Shown: in pieces, positions 9,388 to 18,671 of the stretch | Numbering within the stretch: position 1 is the stretch's first letter | How the letters are laid out: every line of letters begins with the position of its first letter | Assembly (NCBI GenBank): GCA_963662815.2 | Contig: CAXXWA010000005.1 | Location: 327,102 to 391,101, forward strand | DNA length: 64,000 nucleotides | Source of the DNA: JAPPHA01 sp963662815 | GTDB lineage: Bacteria > Pseudomonadota > Alphaproteobacteria > Rhodobacterales > Rhodobacteraceae | Reading direction: 5' to 3' | The notes under the pieces: generated by a model | The model's input: only the letters and a program-made list of their open reading frames with translations | Told to the model about the DNA's origin: nothing | Databases searched by the model: none | Position numbers and translations under genes: made by a program

Positions 9388-9490
9388 CGGCGGATCCGGT
9401 CGGATTCGCCGTTTGCAGGCAGACCGTGACAGTCCCGATCCACGTATCCTATTGATACGATTCAATAAATCTCTTACCCGCTTCAGAACT

Positions 9491-10758
9491 TCAGATTAGG
9501 ACAATCGGGAATCCGAAATTCTTCGGGAGAGTCCTGAGTTTCCACAAGAACGCGCGGAGTGCCTCCAGGTTCGACCGTTTCCAGTTCAAGACAATTCGTC
9601 CCTCCCGGAGCGTGATCCTGCTCTCGGGAACCGGCAGATCCTAGGACATGGCATGTAAATCCACGGAACGGTCGGCGATCCACTTCGCAACCGTTCCTGG
9701 AAACGGCGAGTTCGCCGCCAGGATGGAACCTGAAACCTTGCCGAGGAGTTGGATGTTTCCGAGTGGTTCGCCGGCCCCTCGGCAAAATAATGGTCGTTGG
9801 CCATCAGAGTCTTCTGGTAAACCGATGAATTGCGCCTGAAGGGATGCAAAGCCAGCACGGCCGAAGCGTTACGGTTCATGAAATTCCGGCCGACCTGATC
9901 TGAACTGTTGGCAATGCCCCCAGAATGAAAGGAATCGGCAGATGCGAGCAGGAGCGCTGCGGTCTGAACCGCGCCGGCCGTGAGCACGACAACTGGCGCG
10001 GGTCGAAACCTGCGCCTGCCGTTTCCGGTCACCTCGATACCGGATATCCGGCCGTCCTCGCCCACAATGAGGCGGGTTGCTGTGCAACATGTTCGCAATG
10101 ACACATTGTCGTGCGAAAGGGCTGTCGCGAGACCGGCAGTCTCAGCATCCATCTTGCCACCGCAGATACTGGGAAAGCCGTCCCATGGGGTGCGCCCATG
10201 GTCAAGCCAATGCTTCAGATCGACCCCGAGCGGCAGTGAAGCGGGATGCGTGCCGGCAGCTTCCGGACGGCAGCGCAGTTCGGCGATAGTCGCTTCGTTG
10301 GGAACCGGAGGTAGGGGATAGCCGCCCGAACGCGGCGGTTCGGTCGGATCTTCGCCCGTCTTACCGCGCGCATGGTAGAGCCCTTCAGCTTCCTGATGGA
10401 AGAACTCAAGATCTTCATAGCCGATCGGCCAGCCAACGGTTCTGCCGCCCATATGGCGGGTCGGCGAGAAATCCTCGGCCCGAAATCGGATCAGAACCGC
10501 ACCGTGGAATTTCGAGTTGCCGCCTGCACAGCAGTGGTTTCCGGGATTGAACGGACGCCCTTGTCCATCCAGCCGTTCCTCACGTGAGCGGTGGAGCCCT
10601 CGGCCGAAGATTGCCTGCGCATTGCGGTCCTCGGAAGACGGACGAAGACGCTCCCCGCGCTCAAGGACCAGAATCCGGCGTCCGGAAGGGGCGAGGGCGG
10701 CCGCCAGCATCGCGCCGCCCATTCCAGAACCGACGATGATAACGTCTGGCTGCGTCAT
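9491..10758 (-). pseudogene. GMC-family oxidoreductase, frameshifted and truncated
   Basis: The N-terminus is a good FAD-binding fold (VIIVGSGMGGAML, LVLERGERL), followed by CCAGGNSKFHGAV and GWPIGYEDLE, as in GMC oxidoreductases that oxidise sugars or polyols. Near 9785 the reading frame must change to continue the family sequence (GNIQLLGKVSGSI, VAKWIADRSVD). In that frame a TAG at 9641-9643 and a final TGA at 9491-9493 break it again. The C-terminal substrate domain is largely missing, ending about 100 bp from the mobile-element block. Its ATG overlaps the stop of the ABC ATPase gene (ATGA), so it was once the last gene of that operon. It was probably the first catabolic dehydrogenase for the imported sugar. 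Confidence 0.85.
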
Positions 10759-11867
10759 GGCTTGATGCGTTCTTCCGTCGCAGGATCGAAGGCGACGGCC
10801 TTTTCCATATTGACAGCAAATTCGAACACGTCGCCACTGACGACAGTCACGTCGGCGCGCATTCTTGCAGTCGCGTCACGGCCGCCAAGCGTCATCGTCA
10901 CGAACGTGTCTGAACCGGCTGGTTCGGTCACGCCGATGCGGTTTCGCAGACGAGCGAGATTCCTTGAGTTGCGGTCGGCGCCATCCAAGTCGGTGATTGC
11001 CTCGGGGCGAATTCCGAGAAATACCTCGCGTCCGTCCCAATCGGCCAGATTATCCTGGCTGAACCGGAAGTACTGCTGAAGATCCTCGGAATCCGTGATA
11101 CAAGCATGCGGTACGCCGTCATGCATGACGACCCGGACCGGCAGGACGTTCATCGCAGGACTGCCCATGAACGTTCCAACAAAGACATTCGCAGGAGTGT
11201 TGTATATTTCCTGCGGTGTTCCGAGCTGCTGAATGTGGCCATGGTTCATCACCGCGATCCGGGTTGACAGTGTCATCGCCTCAATCTGATCGTGGGTCAC
11301 GTAAACGACCGTGGACTTCAACTTGTCGTGCAGCTTTTTGATCTCTTTCCTCATATCGACGCGAAGTTTGGCGTCGAGGTTTGACAATGGCTCATCAAAC
11401 AGAAAGACATCCGGGTTGCGCACGAGTGCCCGCCCCATAGCAACCCTCTGCCGTTGGCCACCGGAGAGCTGGACCGGTTTTCGATCAAGGAGGTGGTCTA
11501 TCTGGAGGAGTTTCGCGACCGCTGAGAGGGACCTGTCACGGACAGGTTTCGCGACACCGTGCATCTCCAGCCCGAACGTGATGTTTTGTCCCGCTGTCAT
11601 GTTCGGGTAAAGAGCGTAATTCTGGAATACCATCGCAATGTTGCGCTTCGACGGATGCACTCCATTGACGACACGGTCCCTGATCAGGATCTCGCCAGAC
11701 GTGATGCCTTCGAGTCCTGCGATCATGTTGAGGAGCGTTGACTTCCCGCACCCCGATGGGCCCACCAAGACGAGGAACTCGTCCCTTTCGACCGAAATGG
11801 AGATGTTGTGGAGGACCTCGACTTGTCCGAAGGACTTCGAGACATTCCGGATTTCAATAAAGCCCAC
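10755..11867 (-). CDS. Sugar ABC transporter ATP-binding protein (MalK/UgpC type)
   Basis: A 370-residue cytoplasmic ATPase. Walker A is GPSGCGKST (residues 37-45), Q-loop VFQNYALYP, signature LSGGQRQR, Walker B DVFLFDEP, switch VTHDQ. The C-terminal 130 residues form the OB-fold regulatory part seen in MalK and UgpC (GIRPEAI, SDTFVTM). It starts with GTG three bases after the stop of the permease gene. It powers import by the two permeases and the binding protein encoded upstream on the same strand. All motifs are intact, in contrast to the dead genes at both ends of the operon. Confidence 0.93.
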   Translation of the reverse strand: MGFIEIRNVSKSFGQVEVLHNISISVERDEFLVLVGPSGCGKSTLLNMIAGLEGITSGEILIRDRVVNGVHPSKRNIAMVFQNYALYPNMTAGQNITFGLEMHGVAKPVRDRSLSAVAKLLQIDHLLDRKPVQLSGGQRQRVAMGRALVRNPDVFLFDEPLSNLDAKLRVDMRKEIKKLHDKLKSTVVYVTHDQIEAMTLSTRIAVMNHGHIQQLGTPQEIYNTPANVFVGTFMGSPAMNVLPVRVVMHDGVPHACITDSEDLQQYFRFSQDNLADWDGREVFLGIRPEAITDLDGADRNSRNLARLRNRIGVTEPAGSDTFVTMTLGGRDATARMRADVTVVSGDVFEFAVNMEKAVAFDPATEERIKP

Positions 11868-11870
11868 TTG

Positions 11871-12752
11871 TCAGCCCTTTACGGAACCCGCCATGAGCCC
11901 GCGGACGAAGTATCGTCCGGCGACGACATAGACGACGAGGGTCGGAAACGCCGCGAGGATCGCACCGGCAAAATGGACGTTGTATTCCTTTACGCCTGTC
12001 GAGGAATTGACAAGGTTGTTGAGCGCCACAGTCATCGGCATGGAATCGAGATCTGCGAAGGAAGCGCCGAACAGGAAGTCGTTCCAGATGTTGGTGAATT
12101 GCCAGATAACCGAAACAACGATGATCGGTCCTGAAACAGGCAGCATGATGCGCCAGAAGATGCGGAGGAATCCAGCCCCGTCGATCATTGCCGCACGTAC
12201 GAGTTCGTCGGGAAACACGGCATAGTAATTACGGAAGAAGAGGGTCGTGAACCCAAGCCCGTAGACCACATGAACGAGGACTAGACCCGCTGTCGAACCA
12301 GCTAGGCCCGTAATGCCTAGAATTCGAGCCATCGGAATAAGCACGATCTGGAATGGGATGAAACAGGAGAACAGCATCAGTCCGAACAGGATGTTGTCGC
12401 CCCGGAACCGCCATTTCGTGAGGACGTAACCGTTGAGGGCGCCGAGTGCGGTGGAGATTGCCACCGCAGGAACGACCATGAGGACGGAATTCAAGAAGTA
12501 CGGCCTGAGGCCGGTTGGTTCGACTCCGATTTGTGCGGTCGACCATGCGGAGAGCCAGGGTTCGATTGTCCAGACTTCGGGCAGGGAGATCATGTTCCCC
12601 CCAGTGATCTCGGTGAGCGGCTTGACCGAGTTCACGAGCATGACGAGCAACGGCAGAAGGTAGAAAAGCGCAAAGATCAGGAGCGCCAGGTAAATGAAGG
12701 CCCTCGCGATGCGTCCCGTGCGAACGGACATGTCCTGCGAGACGGCGTGCAT
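11871..12752 (-). CDS. Sugar ABC transporter permease (MalG type)
   Basis: 293 residues, about six membrane helices. The first spans residues 14 to 36 (FIYLALLIFALFYLLPLLVM). The cytoplasmic EAA loop is ELVRAAMIDGAGFLRIFWRI, the contact point for the ATPase. The open frame continues upstream, but the start is set at MHAVSQ because that ATG overlaps the stop of the preceding permease gene (TGATG) and gives the family length. It forms the channel together with the MalF-type partner. The family imports carbohydrates, polyols or glycerol phosphates; the substrate is not readable from the sequence. Confidence 0.92.
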   Translation of the reverse strand: MHAVSQDMSVRTGRIARAFIYLALLIFALFYLLPLLVMLVNSVKPLTEITGGNMISLPEVWTIEPWLSAWSTAQIGVEPTGLRPYFLNSVLMVVPAVAISTALGALNGYVLTKWRFRGDNILFGLMLFSCFIPFQIVLIPMARILGITGLAGSTAGLVLVHVVYGLGFTTLFFRNYYAVFPDELVRAAMIDGAGFLRIFWRIMLPVSGPIIVVSVIWQFTNIWNDFLFGASFADLDSMPMTVALNNLVNSSTGVKEYNVHFAGAILAAFPTLVVYVVAGRYFVRGLMAGSVKG

Positions 12753-13648
12753 CACTTCCGTTCCCTGATTTCGGCATAAAGGTAAGGAGTCATGATGGCT
12801 GCAACGGTCATCAACATGATGACCGCGCTCGAAGCGCCGATTCCCATCGAATTCCGGGTGAACGTGTAGGAATACATGAATGTCGCAGGCAATTCGGTCG
12901 CCCGGCCGGGACCTCCGCCCGTCATTGCGATGATGAGGTCGTAAGACTTGATCGCAAGATGGGCGAGGATAACGAAGGTGGACAAAAAGGCGGGGCGCAG
13001 GAGAGGTATCACGATACGCCTGTAGAGGTTCCAGTTGGACGCACCGTCGATCTGGGCCGCCTTGAGAATTTCGTTGTCGATGCCGCGCAAGCCCGCAAGG
13101 AACATCGCCATTACGAACCCGGAGGTTTGCCAAACCGCGGCAATGACCACAGTGTAGATGGCCATGTCGCGATCCTTGATCCATTTGAACGCGAAGCTTT
13201 CCCAGCCCCAGCCATGCATGGTCTGTTCCAGTCCGATTCCGGGATCGAGAAACCATTTCCACGCCGTGCCGGTGACGATGAAGCTCAGTGCCATCGGGTA
13301 GAGGTATACAGGCCGGAGCACGCCTTCGCCGCGGATTTTCTGGTCAAGGAAAATCGCTAGAAGAAGACCGATCAATGTACAGAAGAGAATGTAGAGTGTG
13401 GCGAAAATCCCGAGGTTTGTGACCGCTGTCCACCAATGCGAGAGCCCCCAAAGCCTGACGTAGTTCTCGATTCCGACCCAGTCGTAGCGGGGTAGCATCT
13501 TGGAATTCGTGAAACTCAAGTAGATGGTGAAAAAAATGAAGCCGTAAACGAAGACGAAAATCGCGGCGAGAGAGGGTGAAAGGACCAGTCTCGGAATCAA
13601 TTCCTGAAGCCGCGTTCGAAGATCTTCTGTTTTCGCCCTGTACGCCAT
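12752..13648 (-). CDS. Sugar ABC transporter permease (MalF type)
   Basis: 298 residues with about six transmembrane helices, the first at residues 27 to 47 (SLAAIFVFVYGFIFFTIYL). The EAA loop is EILKAAQIDGASNWNLYRRI. The sequence PRYDWVGIENYVRLW is typical of the periplasmic face of this class. It is translationally linked to the next permease by a one-base overlap. It lies 122 bp after the binding-protein gene, and a strong hairpin in that gap probably lowers expression relative to the binding protein. Confidence 0.92.
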   Translation of the reverse strand: MAYRAKTEDLRTRLQELIPRLVLSPSLAAIFVFVYGFIFFTIYLSFTNSKMLPRYDWVGIENYVRLWGLSHWWTAVTNLGIFATLYILFCTLIGLLLAIFLDQKIRGEGVLRPVYLYPMALSFIVTGTAWKWFLDPGIGLEQTMHGWGWESFAFKWIKDRDMAIYTVVIAAVWQTSGFVMAMFLAGLRGIDNEILKAAQIDGASNWNLYRRIVIPLLRPAFLSTFVILAHLAIKSYDLIIAMTGGGPGRATELPATFMYSYTFTRNSMGIGASSAVIMLMTVAAIMTPYLYAEIRERK

Positions 13649-13735
13649 GGCTTCTCCCGGCCCTTTTCCGGATGCGGCGGCTCTTTTTCGACCTGCTTTC
13701 GCGCGTACGTGCAGCAGTCTGCCCGCCTCGGAGCA

Positions 13736-13762
13736 GGAAGGCGGGGCGCAGCCCCGCCTTCC
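13736..13762. terminator. Intercistronic hairpin between binding protein and permeases
   Basis: A perfect 12-bp stem (GGAAGGCGGGGC with GCCCCGCCTTCC) around a GCA loop. On the minus strand it follows the binding-protein stop codon and precedes the permease genes, with no T run. It fits a stabilising or attenuating hairpin that keeps binding-protein mRNA in excess, rather than a full terminator. Confidence 0.75.
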
Positions 13763-13770
13763 CGAAACGA

Positions 13771-15024
13771 CTACATCGCAGCCTCAACCGCAACCACCAG
13801 TTCTTGCGCCGCAGTTTCAGCGTCGTATTCGCCGTTGAAATGTGCCGTCAAGACATCATAGATTGCATTTTTAACAGCAGCGCGGTTCGCGTGTCCGTGA
13901 GCTATCGATCCGAGCAGAGTCCCGGCATTGGCAGCTGCCACGAGTTCTTCCATGCCCTTTTTTCCGCAAGCATCGAAGGCATCGTTCGGCACATCCGTGC
14001 GGGCCGGCACTGACCCCTTGACCACGTTGAAGGCTGACTGGAATGAAGGGCTCATGATCGCCGAGGCCATCTTGCCCTGCGCTTCGCGGGCGCCGTCGTC
14101 AGTCACATTGAACATGGCAAACTGATCGGAATTGAAACTCACAGCACCTTCCGAACCCGGAAGGCGAAAGCAAATGAAGTCGGTTCCGGGCTGCTTGCCG
14201 GCATTCACGAACTCACCTTTCGCCCAGTCCCCCATGATCTGGAAGGCAGCCTCGCCATTGATCACCATTGCCGACGCAAGATTCCAGTCGCGTCCGGAGA
14301 AATTGTCGTCCACGAAGGAACGCAGCGTTTCCATGCGCCGGAAAGCCTCAACCATGGTGCCGGATCCAAGCGCACCGATGTCGAGGTCGATGAAGGCACG
14401 CTTGTAGAACTCGGGACCGCCTGCCGACAAAACGACGCCGTCGAACACGGTTGCTTCCTGCCAGGCCTGGCCGCCGTGCGCGAGTGCGATCTTACCAGAA
14501 TCGTGGACCTTCTGCATGGCCGCCACAAACTCGTCCCAGGTTGCCGGCTGGGCGATGCCAAGTTCATCCAGGATCGCCTTGTTCCCCCATACCCAGTTCG
14601 TCGAATGGACGTTCACAGGTGCCGCAATCCAGTGCCCATCGTATTTCGCAAAGGCCTGCAAAGCTTCCGGCACAACCGAATCCCAACCTTCTGCAGACGC
14701 AACGTCATCAAGGTTTCCAAGCGCGCCTTCGGCGGCCCAGTCGAGTATGTCGAAACCCAGCATCTGCACCGCAGTCGGCGGGTTTCCTGCCGTTACGCGC
14801 GCCCGAAGGGTGGTCATCGCCGCACCGCCTCCGCCGCCGGCCACTGGCATGTCATTCCAGCCGACACCCTGGCCTTGCAGGTCTTCTTTGAGCACATTCA
14901 GGGCCGCTGCTTCTCCTCCCGACGTCCACCAATGCAGGACTTCCACGTCGGCGGCCTGGACTCCGCCTGCCGATCCGAGAAGCGCCAAGGCCATTGCCGT
15001 TCTTTTTCCACAGTAAACACGCAT
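13771..15024 (-). CDS. Sugar ABC transporter substrate-binding protein
   Basis: 417 residues from the chosen ATG, which has AAGGAGGA ending 8 nt upstream; an ATG nine codons earlier lacks such a site. A signal peptide (MRVYCGKRTAMALALLGSAG ... VQAADV) leads into VEVLHWWTSGGEAAAL, the family-1 binding-protein opening. NVHSTNWVWGN, AFQIMGDWAKGE and FKQ-type C-terminal helices support the carbohydrate-binding class related to glucose and other monosaccharide binders. It captures substrate in the periplasm for the two downstream permeases. The gene appears intact and well conserved. Confidence 0.93.
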   Translation of the reverse strand: MRVYCGKRTAMALALLGSAGGVQAADVEVLHWWTSGGEAAALNVLKEDLQGQGVGWNDMPVAGGGGGAAMTTLRARVTAGNPPTAVQMLGFDILDWAAEGALGNLDDVASAEGWDSVVPEALQAFAKYDGHWIAAPVNVHSTNWVWGNKAILDELGIAQPATWDEFVAAMQKVHDSGKIALAHGGQAWQEATVFDGVVLSAGGPEFYKRAFIDLDIGALGSGTMVEAFRRMETLRSFVDDNFSGRDWNLASAMVINGEAAFQIMGDWAKGEFVNAGKQPGTDFICFRLPGSEGAVSFNSDQFAMFNVTDDGAREAQGKMASAIMSPSFQSAFNVVKGSVPARTDVPNDAFDACGKKGMEELVAAANAGTLLGSIAHGHANRAAVKNAIYDVLTAHFNGEYDAETAAQELVVAVEAAM

Positions 15025-15060
15025 AGGTTTGTCCTCCTTAGTTTGCGTCATAAACTTTCA

Positions 15061-15078
15061 CCTGACAGATGTGTCAGG
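15061..15078. promoter_or_regulatory. Short hairpin between the aldehyde dehydrogenase remnant and the binding protein
   Basis: CCTGACA and TGTCAGG form a perfect 7-bp stem with a 4-nt loop. It overlaps the stop codon of the upstream aldehyde dehydrogenase remnant and lies 37 bp before the binding-protein start. It may be an RNA-processing or partial termination signal separating the enzyme genes from the transporter genes. Confidence 0.4.
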
Positions 15079-16333
15079 GGGTCTTCACCCAAGGTTCACG
15101 CGTGCGGCTTGTCCGCACTACCAGCGTCTTAACCTCAAGGAATTCATGAAGGCCGCAGCTGCCTTTCTCCCGGCCGAGGCCGGATTGATTCATCGCCCCG
15201 AAGGCCAGTTCGGCGAAGCCGTCTATTCGGGCAATTGTGCCGTTGTCGCAGGCCCCCAACCGGCGCATATGGCCGTCGATTCCACGCCGACATTCGGACG
15301 AGGCGATCACCCTAACCCGCGTGGCAGGGTCATGCGGCTTGGCGAACGCGAGCCCTTGCGAGAGCACGTCTACCTTCCCGACCCTTTCGTCCGTTATGTC
15401 CTCGCGGAAGAGATCGCGACGGCCGGAATTGCAGCTTTGACCGGCGCTGAAATCGAGCCCGAATGTCACGGTATCGGCAGCGCCATCGTTGTCGGTGTCC
15501 GGAATGACCAACCCGGCATTCCGAACGCCGAGTCCAAGCACCGTTTTCATGAGTGAATTCGAAGCCGATGCAGCGATTGCCCTTCCAAACGACGTCGAAC
15601 CAGAAAATGCCACAATGCCCACACGCGGGTGCGCGCACATCATCCAGCCCAACGCCAGTCCGTTACCGGGTGCGAAGTTCACCACGCTTGGCGGAAAACC
15701 GGCATCCAACAGGAATTCGCCCGTCACTGCCGTCGTGCCGGGTGTCAATTCCGATGGCTTCACAATGCGATTGCATCTGACTGCAAACACGAACGGCAGC
15801 TTCTGGCTGAAAGTCCAGAATGGTAAGTTACGGAACGTAATGGTCGCCATGATGCCTATCGGCTCTTTGAACATCATGTCCAGGATGTTGACGCCTGGTG
15901 CACGGTGGCTGTCGCCATGCACAATGCGCACGGGCGGTGCGGGGTAGCGCCGGGGGTCCGCCGCCTCTTGGATTTCATCGCTGGCCTCGTTGACTGGCTT
16001 GCCTATCTCCGGGGGTTCCATCAGCGCCACGCTCTTGGTACCGACCTCAAAAGGGTTGGAAGCTCCGAGCAACTCCTTCGACCGGTTCTTGCCGGACATG
16101 CGTTTCTGCACCCTGGAATTGAATGATCTGCGTGCAGAATCGGTTGCGAGATCCAGTTGGACTCCTGAGCCACGTGCGGCGGTGCTGACAGGGAATAAAT
16201 TCGCCCGCGACTGACGCTCCCGGCGCGTTTTGCGTGCATTCTCACGCCATCTGCCAAAGATCAGTTGTCGCCCGAAGAAGGGTGCATCCGCTAAGTCTGC
16301 GCAGGAGGACACTTTCAAGGCACGTTTCGTCAC
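15074..16333 (-). pseudogene. Aldehyde dehydrogenase remnant, still an open 419-codon frame
   Basis: The middle of the frame aligns with NAD-dependent aldehyde dehydrogenases: EPIGIMATITF, LPFWTFSQKLPF, IVKPSELTPGTTAVTGE, VAFSGSTSFGRAI and QSGLGREKG near the end. Several key places are altered. The catalytic glutamate segment, normally LELGGK, reads LGLGVR, and the normal TPWNFP reads TFRNLP. The catalytic Cys survives in GQSCNSG. About 110 residues between the HDPATR and QSGLGRE regions are deleted, which removes much of the catalytic domain. There is no stop or frameshift, which is odd for such a damaged gene. It is the fourth gene of the operon and probably once oxidised a catabolic aldehyde. 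Confidence 0.75.
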
Positions 16334-16335
16334 GA

Positions 16336-17103
16336 TCAGATTCCAGGAAATTCCGGCTTTCGCTTTTCACGGAAGGCTGCGATTCCCTCCGCACGATCGG
16401 AACTTGCGGCAATCGCTGCGCTGCCAAGCGCCTCGACTATTGCGTCCCGATCCTCGCCGCGAGCGGCATGGATCATCCACTTTGCGATTTCCACGGCGCG
16501 CGGCGACATCTCGGAAACGCGCTGCGCAATAGCAAGTGCCTCAGCATGAGGGTCGTCGGTCAACACGGCAGCGAAACCCAAGTCATGCGCCTTTTCTGCA
16601 CCAATCCGGCGACCGAAAATGGCCATTTCTTTCAAGACCGATTCTGGCAACAGCCGGGCGAGGCGTTGTGTCCCGGACCACCCCGGAACAATACCTATCG
16701 CTGTTTCCGGCAATGCAATTGCTGCATCCGGCGACATCACGCGCAGGTCACAGGCTGCCGCCAATTCCAGCCCGCCGCCAAGTGCCGGACCGGCCAGGAT
16801 GGCAATTGTGGGTTTGACAAGCCGCGCCAGCCGGTCAAATGTTCTATGCCCGCCCCGAACCCAGTAGCGGGCGAATTCGGCGGCGGACATGTCGCCCCAG
16901 CCATTGACATCGGCGCCGGCACAGAATGCGCGATCGCCCTTGGCCGAAATCAGCACGCATGCGAATTCAAGTTCGCGCTCGAGAGTGTCAAGATGCCCGT
17001 CAAGCTGTTGGAGCATCTCGCCGGTGAAGGAATTCAGTTTCGCCGGATTGTCGAGCATGATCTCGGCAATACGGTTCTCGAACCTCAGGTGGACCCGGCT
17101 CAT
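16336..17103 (-). CDS. Enoyl-CoA hydratase/isomerase family protein
   Basis: 255 residues of the crotonase fold. The CoA-binding and oxyanion-hole motifs are AFCAGADVNGW (around residue 63) and GPALGGGLELAAACD (around residue 105). The catalytic acidic position follows in ALPETAIGIVPGWSGTQRL. The start at MSRVHL is chosen because its ATG overlaps the stop of the CoA-transferase gene (ATGA); an ATG three codons earlier is less likely. It hydrates or isomerises an enoyl-CoA, probably the thioester made by the CoA transferase before it. All motifs are intact. The exact substrate is unknown. Confidence 0.88.
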   Translation of the reverse strand: MSRVHLRFENRIAEIMLDNPAKLNSFTGEMLQQLDGHLDTLERELEFACVLISAKGDRAFCAGADVNGWGDMSAAEFARYWVRGGHRTFDRLARLVKPTIAILAGPALGGGLELAAACDLRVMSPDAAIALPETAIGIVPGWSGTQRLARLLPESVLKEMAIFGRRIGAEKAHDLGFAAVLTDDPHAEALAIAQRVSEMSPRAVEIAKWMIHAARGEDRDAIVEALGSAAIAASSDRAEGIAAFREKRKPEFPGI

Positions 17104-18671
17104 GGTTCCCACCCCATCGGTTCCTTTTTGAGCAATGACGACGGCATGAGCGTTGCATCCGGCGAAATCCGCACCCGCAGTCCGGACGCTGCGACGATGT
17201 CGGCTTCCGGATCGATACCCGGCATGATCTCGGTCGCTACGAGTCCGTCCTCATCGGGACGAATTACACATCGTTCGGTGACAAAGACGACCTCCTGACC
17301 CTGCGCGCGCGCGCGGCGGCCCGAGAACGTGACATGTTCGACATCCTCCACAAATTTCTCGAATTTTCCCGGGCGGATGACTTTCACGCCTTCATCCGAA
17401 AGCTCGACCTCCGCTCCTGCCTCGAACCGGCCCGAAAAGACGATCTTCCTTGCGTGCGCAGTGATGTCGACGAAACCGCCGCAACCTGCAGTCAGGTGAG
17501 GTTTCTTCCCGAGTTTGGAGACATTTACGTTGCCTTTGACATCCACCTCGAGGAACGACAGGAAAGCCGCGTCGAATCCGCCTCCCTGGAAATTGGTAAA
17601 CTGCTGTGGTGCGGGAACGAAACCGTCCGCATTGGAGGAACATCCGAATGCCAAGCCGGTACGCGGTATTCCCCCCACGGCACCTTGCTCGATAAGCCAC
17701 GTCACTGCGTGCGGGTGGCCTTCTTCGAGCAGAATGCGGGGCAAGATTGCACTGATTCCAAAACCAAGACTTGCGGTCATTCCCCCCTGCAGTTCCAATG
17801 CGGCGCGCCGTGCGATGACTTTTTCGAGCGTGTGCTCGGCCCGCATGAAACTCGACCACGGTCGCATGATCTGGCCGGAGATGGCTGGATCATATGGAGT
17901 TTCGCAGGTCTGTTTCTGATGCGGGTCGACGACGACAACATCGACGAGATGCCCTGGTATCCGCACATCATGCGGGCGGAGGCTCCCCGCCATCGTCACC
18001 CTTTGAACCTGGGCGATGACCAGACCATCGCAGTTTCTAACCGTGACAGCCTGTTCCAGGCCGCCCAGATAGGATCCTTCGTGTTCGTAAGTCAGGTTCC
18101 CGCGCTCATCCGCGGTCGTTGCGCGCAAGATGCACACGTTGGGTGTGATGACCGGGAAATGCAGCCAGGTTTCGCCGGCAAACTCGACGCGGTTCACGAC
18201 CGGAGCTGCTGCGGCCTTCGCGTTCATCGCGCAGCCTTCGAGAATCGGATCAACGAATGTATCGAAGCCTATCCTGGTGAGCACGCCGGGCCGCCGCGCG
18301 GCCGCATCCCTGTGCATGTCGAAGAGGATCCCCGATGGCACGTTGTACGCTGCCACCCGGTTCTCAACGATCATCTTCCAGATTTCGGGCATCGAGTGAC
18401 TCGACGAGCCCGAAGGAAAGGAGCCGGCGAGCACTTTTTCCAGCAATCCGTCCCTGGCGATGTGGTCCATGCCCTTGACGTTACAAATGTCACCGGCAGC
18501 AATGGGATGAATTGCCGTGATGGAGCGCGGCCGACTTTCGGTTTTGTACCGTGTCCCAAGCGCCTCCAAAACAAGGTCCGGACAACCGAGAGCCGACGAT
18601 GAAGACACCGTAATCACGGCACCATCGGGAATTCCGGCCACTGCCTCTTCCGGACTGAGAGTCTTGTTCAC
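17100..18671 (-). CDS. Acyl-CoA:acetate/3-ketoacid CoA-transferase (YdiF-like)
   Basis: 523 residues from a GTG whose GTGA overlaps the stop of the upstream Gfo/Idh remnant. This gives the usual single-chain family length; the open frame extends further but the extra residues are not family-like. SPEEAVAGIPDGAVITV is the alpha-half start, and AGGVVG-type loops occur throughout. WLIEQGAVGGIP carries the Glu that forms the glutamyl-CoA intermediate in the beta half. CGGFVDITAHARK and VTERCVI near the end are typical. It transfers CoA between short-chain acids and probably activates a carboxylic acid made by the operon's dehydrogenases. The gene is intact although its upstream neighbour is dead. 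Confidence 0.9.
   Translation of the reverse strand: MNKTLSPEEAVAGIPDGAVITVSSSSALGCPDLVLEALGTRYKTESRPRSITAIHPIAAGDICNVKGMDHIARDGLLEKVLAGSFPSGSSSHSMPEIWKMIVENRVAAYNVPSGILFDMHRDAAARRPGVLTRIGFDTFVDPILEGCAMNAKAAAAPVVNRVEFAGETWLHFPVITPNVCILRATTADERGNLTYEHEGSYLGGLEQAVTVRNCDGLVIAQVQRVTMAGSLRPHDVRIPGHLVDVVVVDPHQKQTCETPYDPAISGQIMRPWSSFMRAEHTLEKVIARRAALELQGGMTASLGFGISAILPRILLEEGHPHAVTWLIEQGAVGGIPRTGLAFGCSSNADGFVPAPQQFTNFQGGGFDAAFLSFLEVDVKGNVNVSKLGKKPHLTAGCGGFVDITAHARKIVFSGRFEAGAEVELSDEGVKVIRPGKFEKFVEDVEHVTFSGRRARAQGQEVVFVTERCVIRPDEDGLVATEIMPGIDPEADIVAASGLRVRISPDATLMPSSLLKKEPMGWEP

Noticed and set aside
7588..9465. A 625-codon open frame on the minus strand opposite the second IS1634 transposase
   Set aside because: It is the antisense shadow of a GC-rich gene; its translation is repetitive Gly/Ala/Arg/Asp text with no family motif, while the plus strand has clear transposase motifs.
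11160..11180. A GAACGTTCC sequence inside the ABC ATPase gene, like the operators upstream
   Set aside because: It is a single partial copy within a well-conserved coding region and is probably chance.
12752..13262. Upstream extension of the second sugar permease by 170 codons
   Set aside because: The extension overlaps the first permease out of frame and has no membrane segments; the TGATG junction fixes the start.
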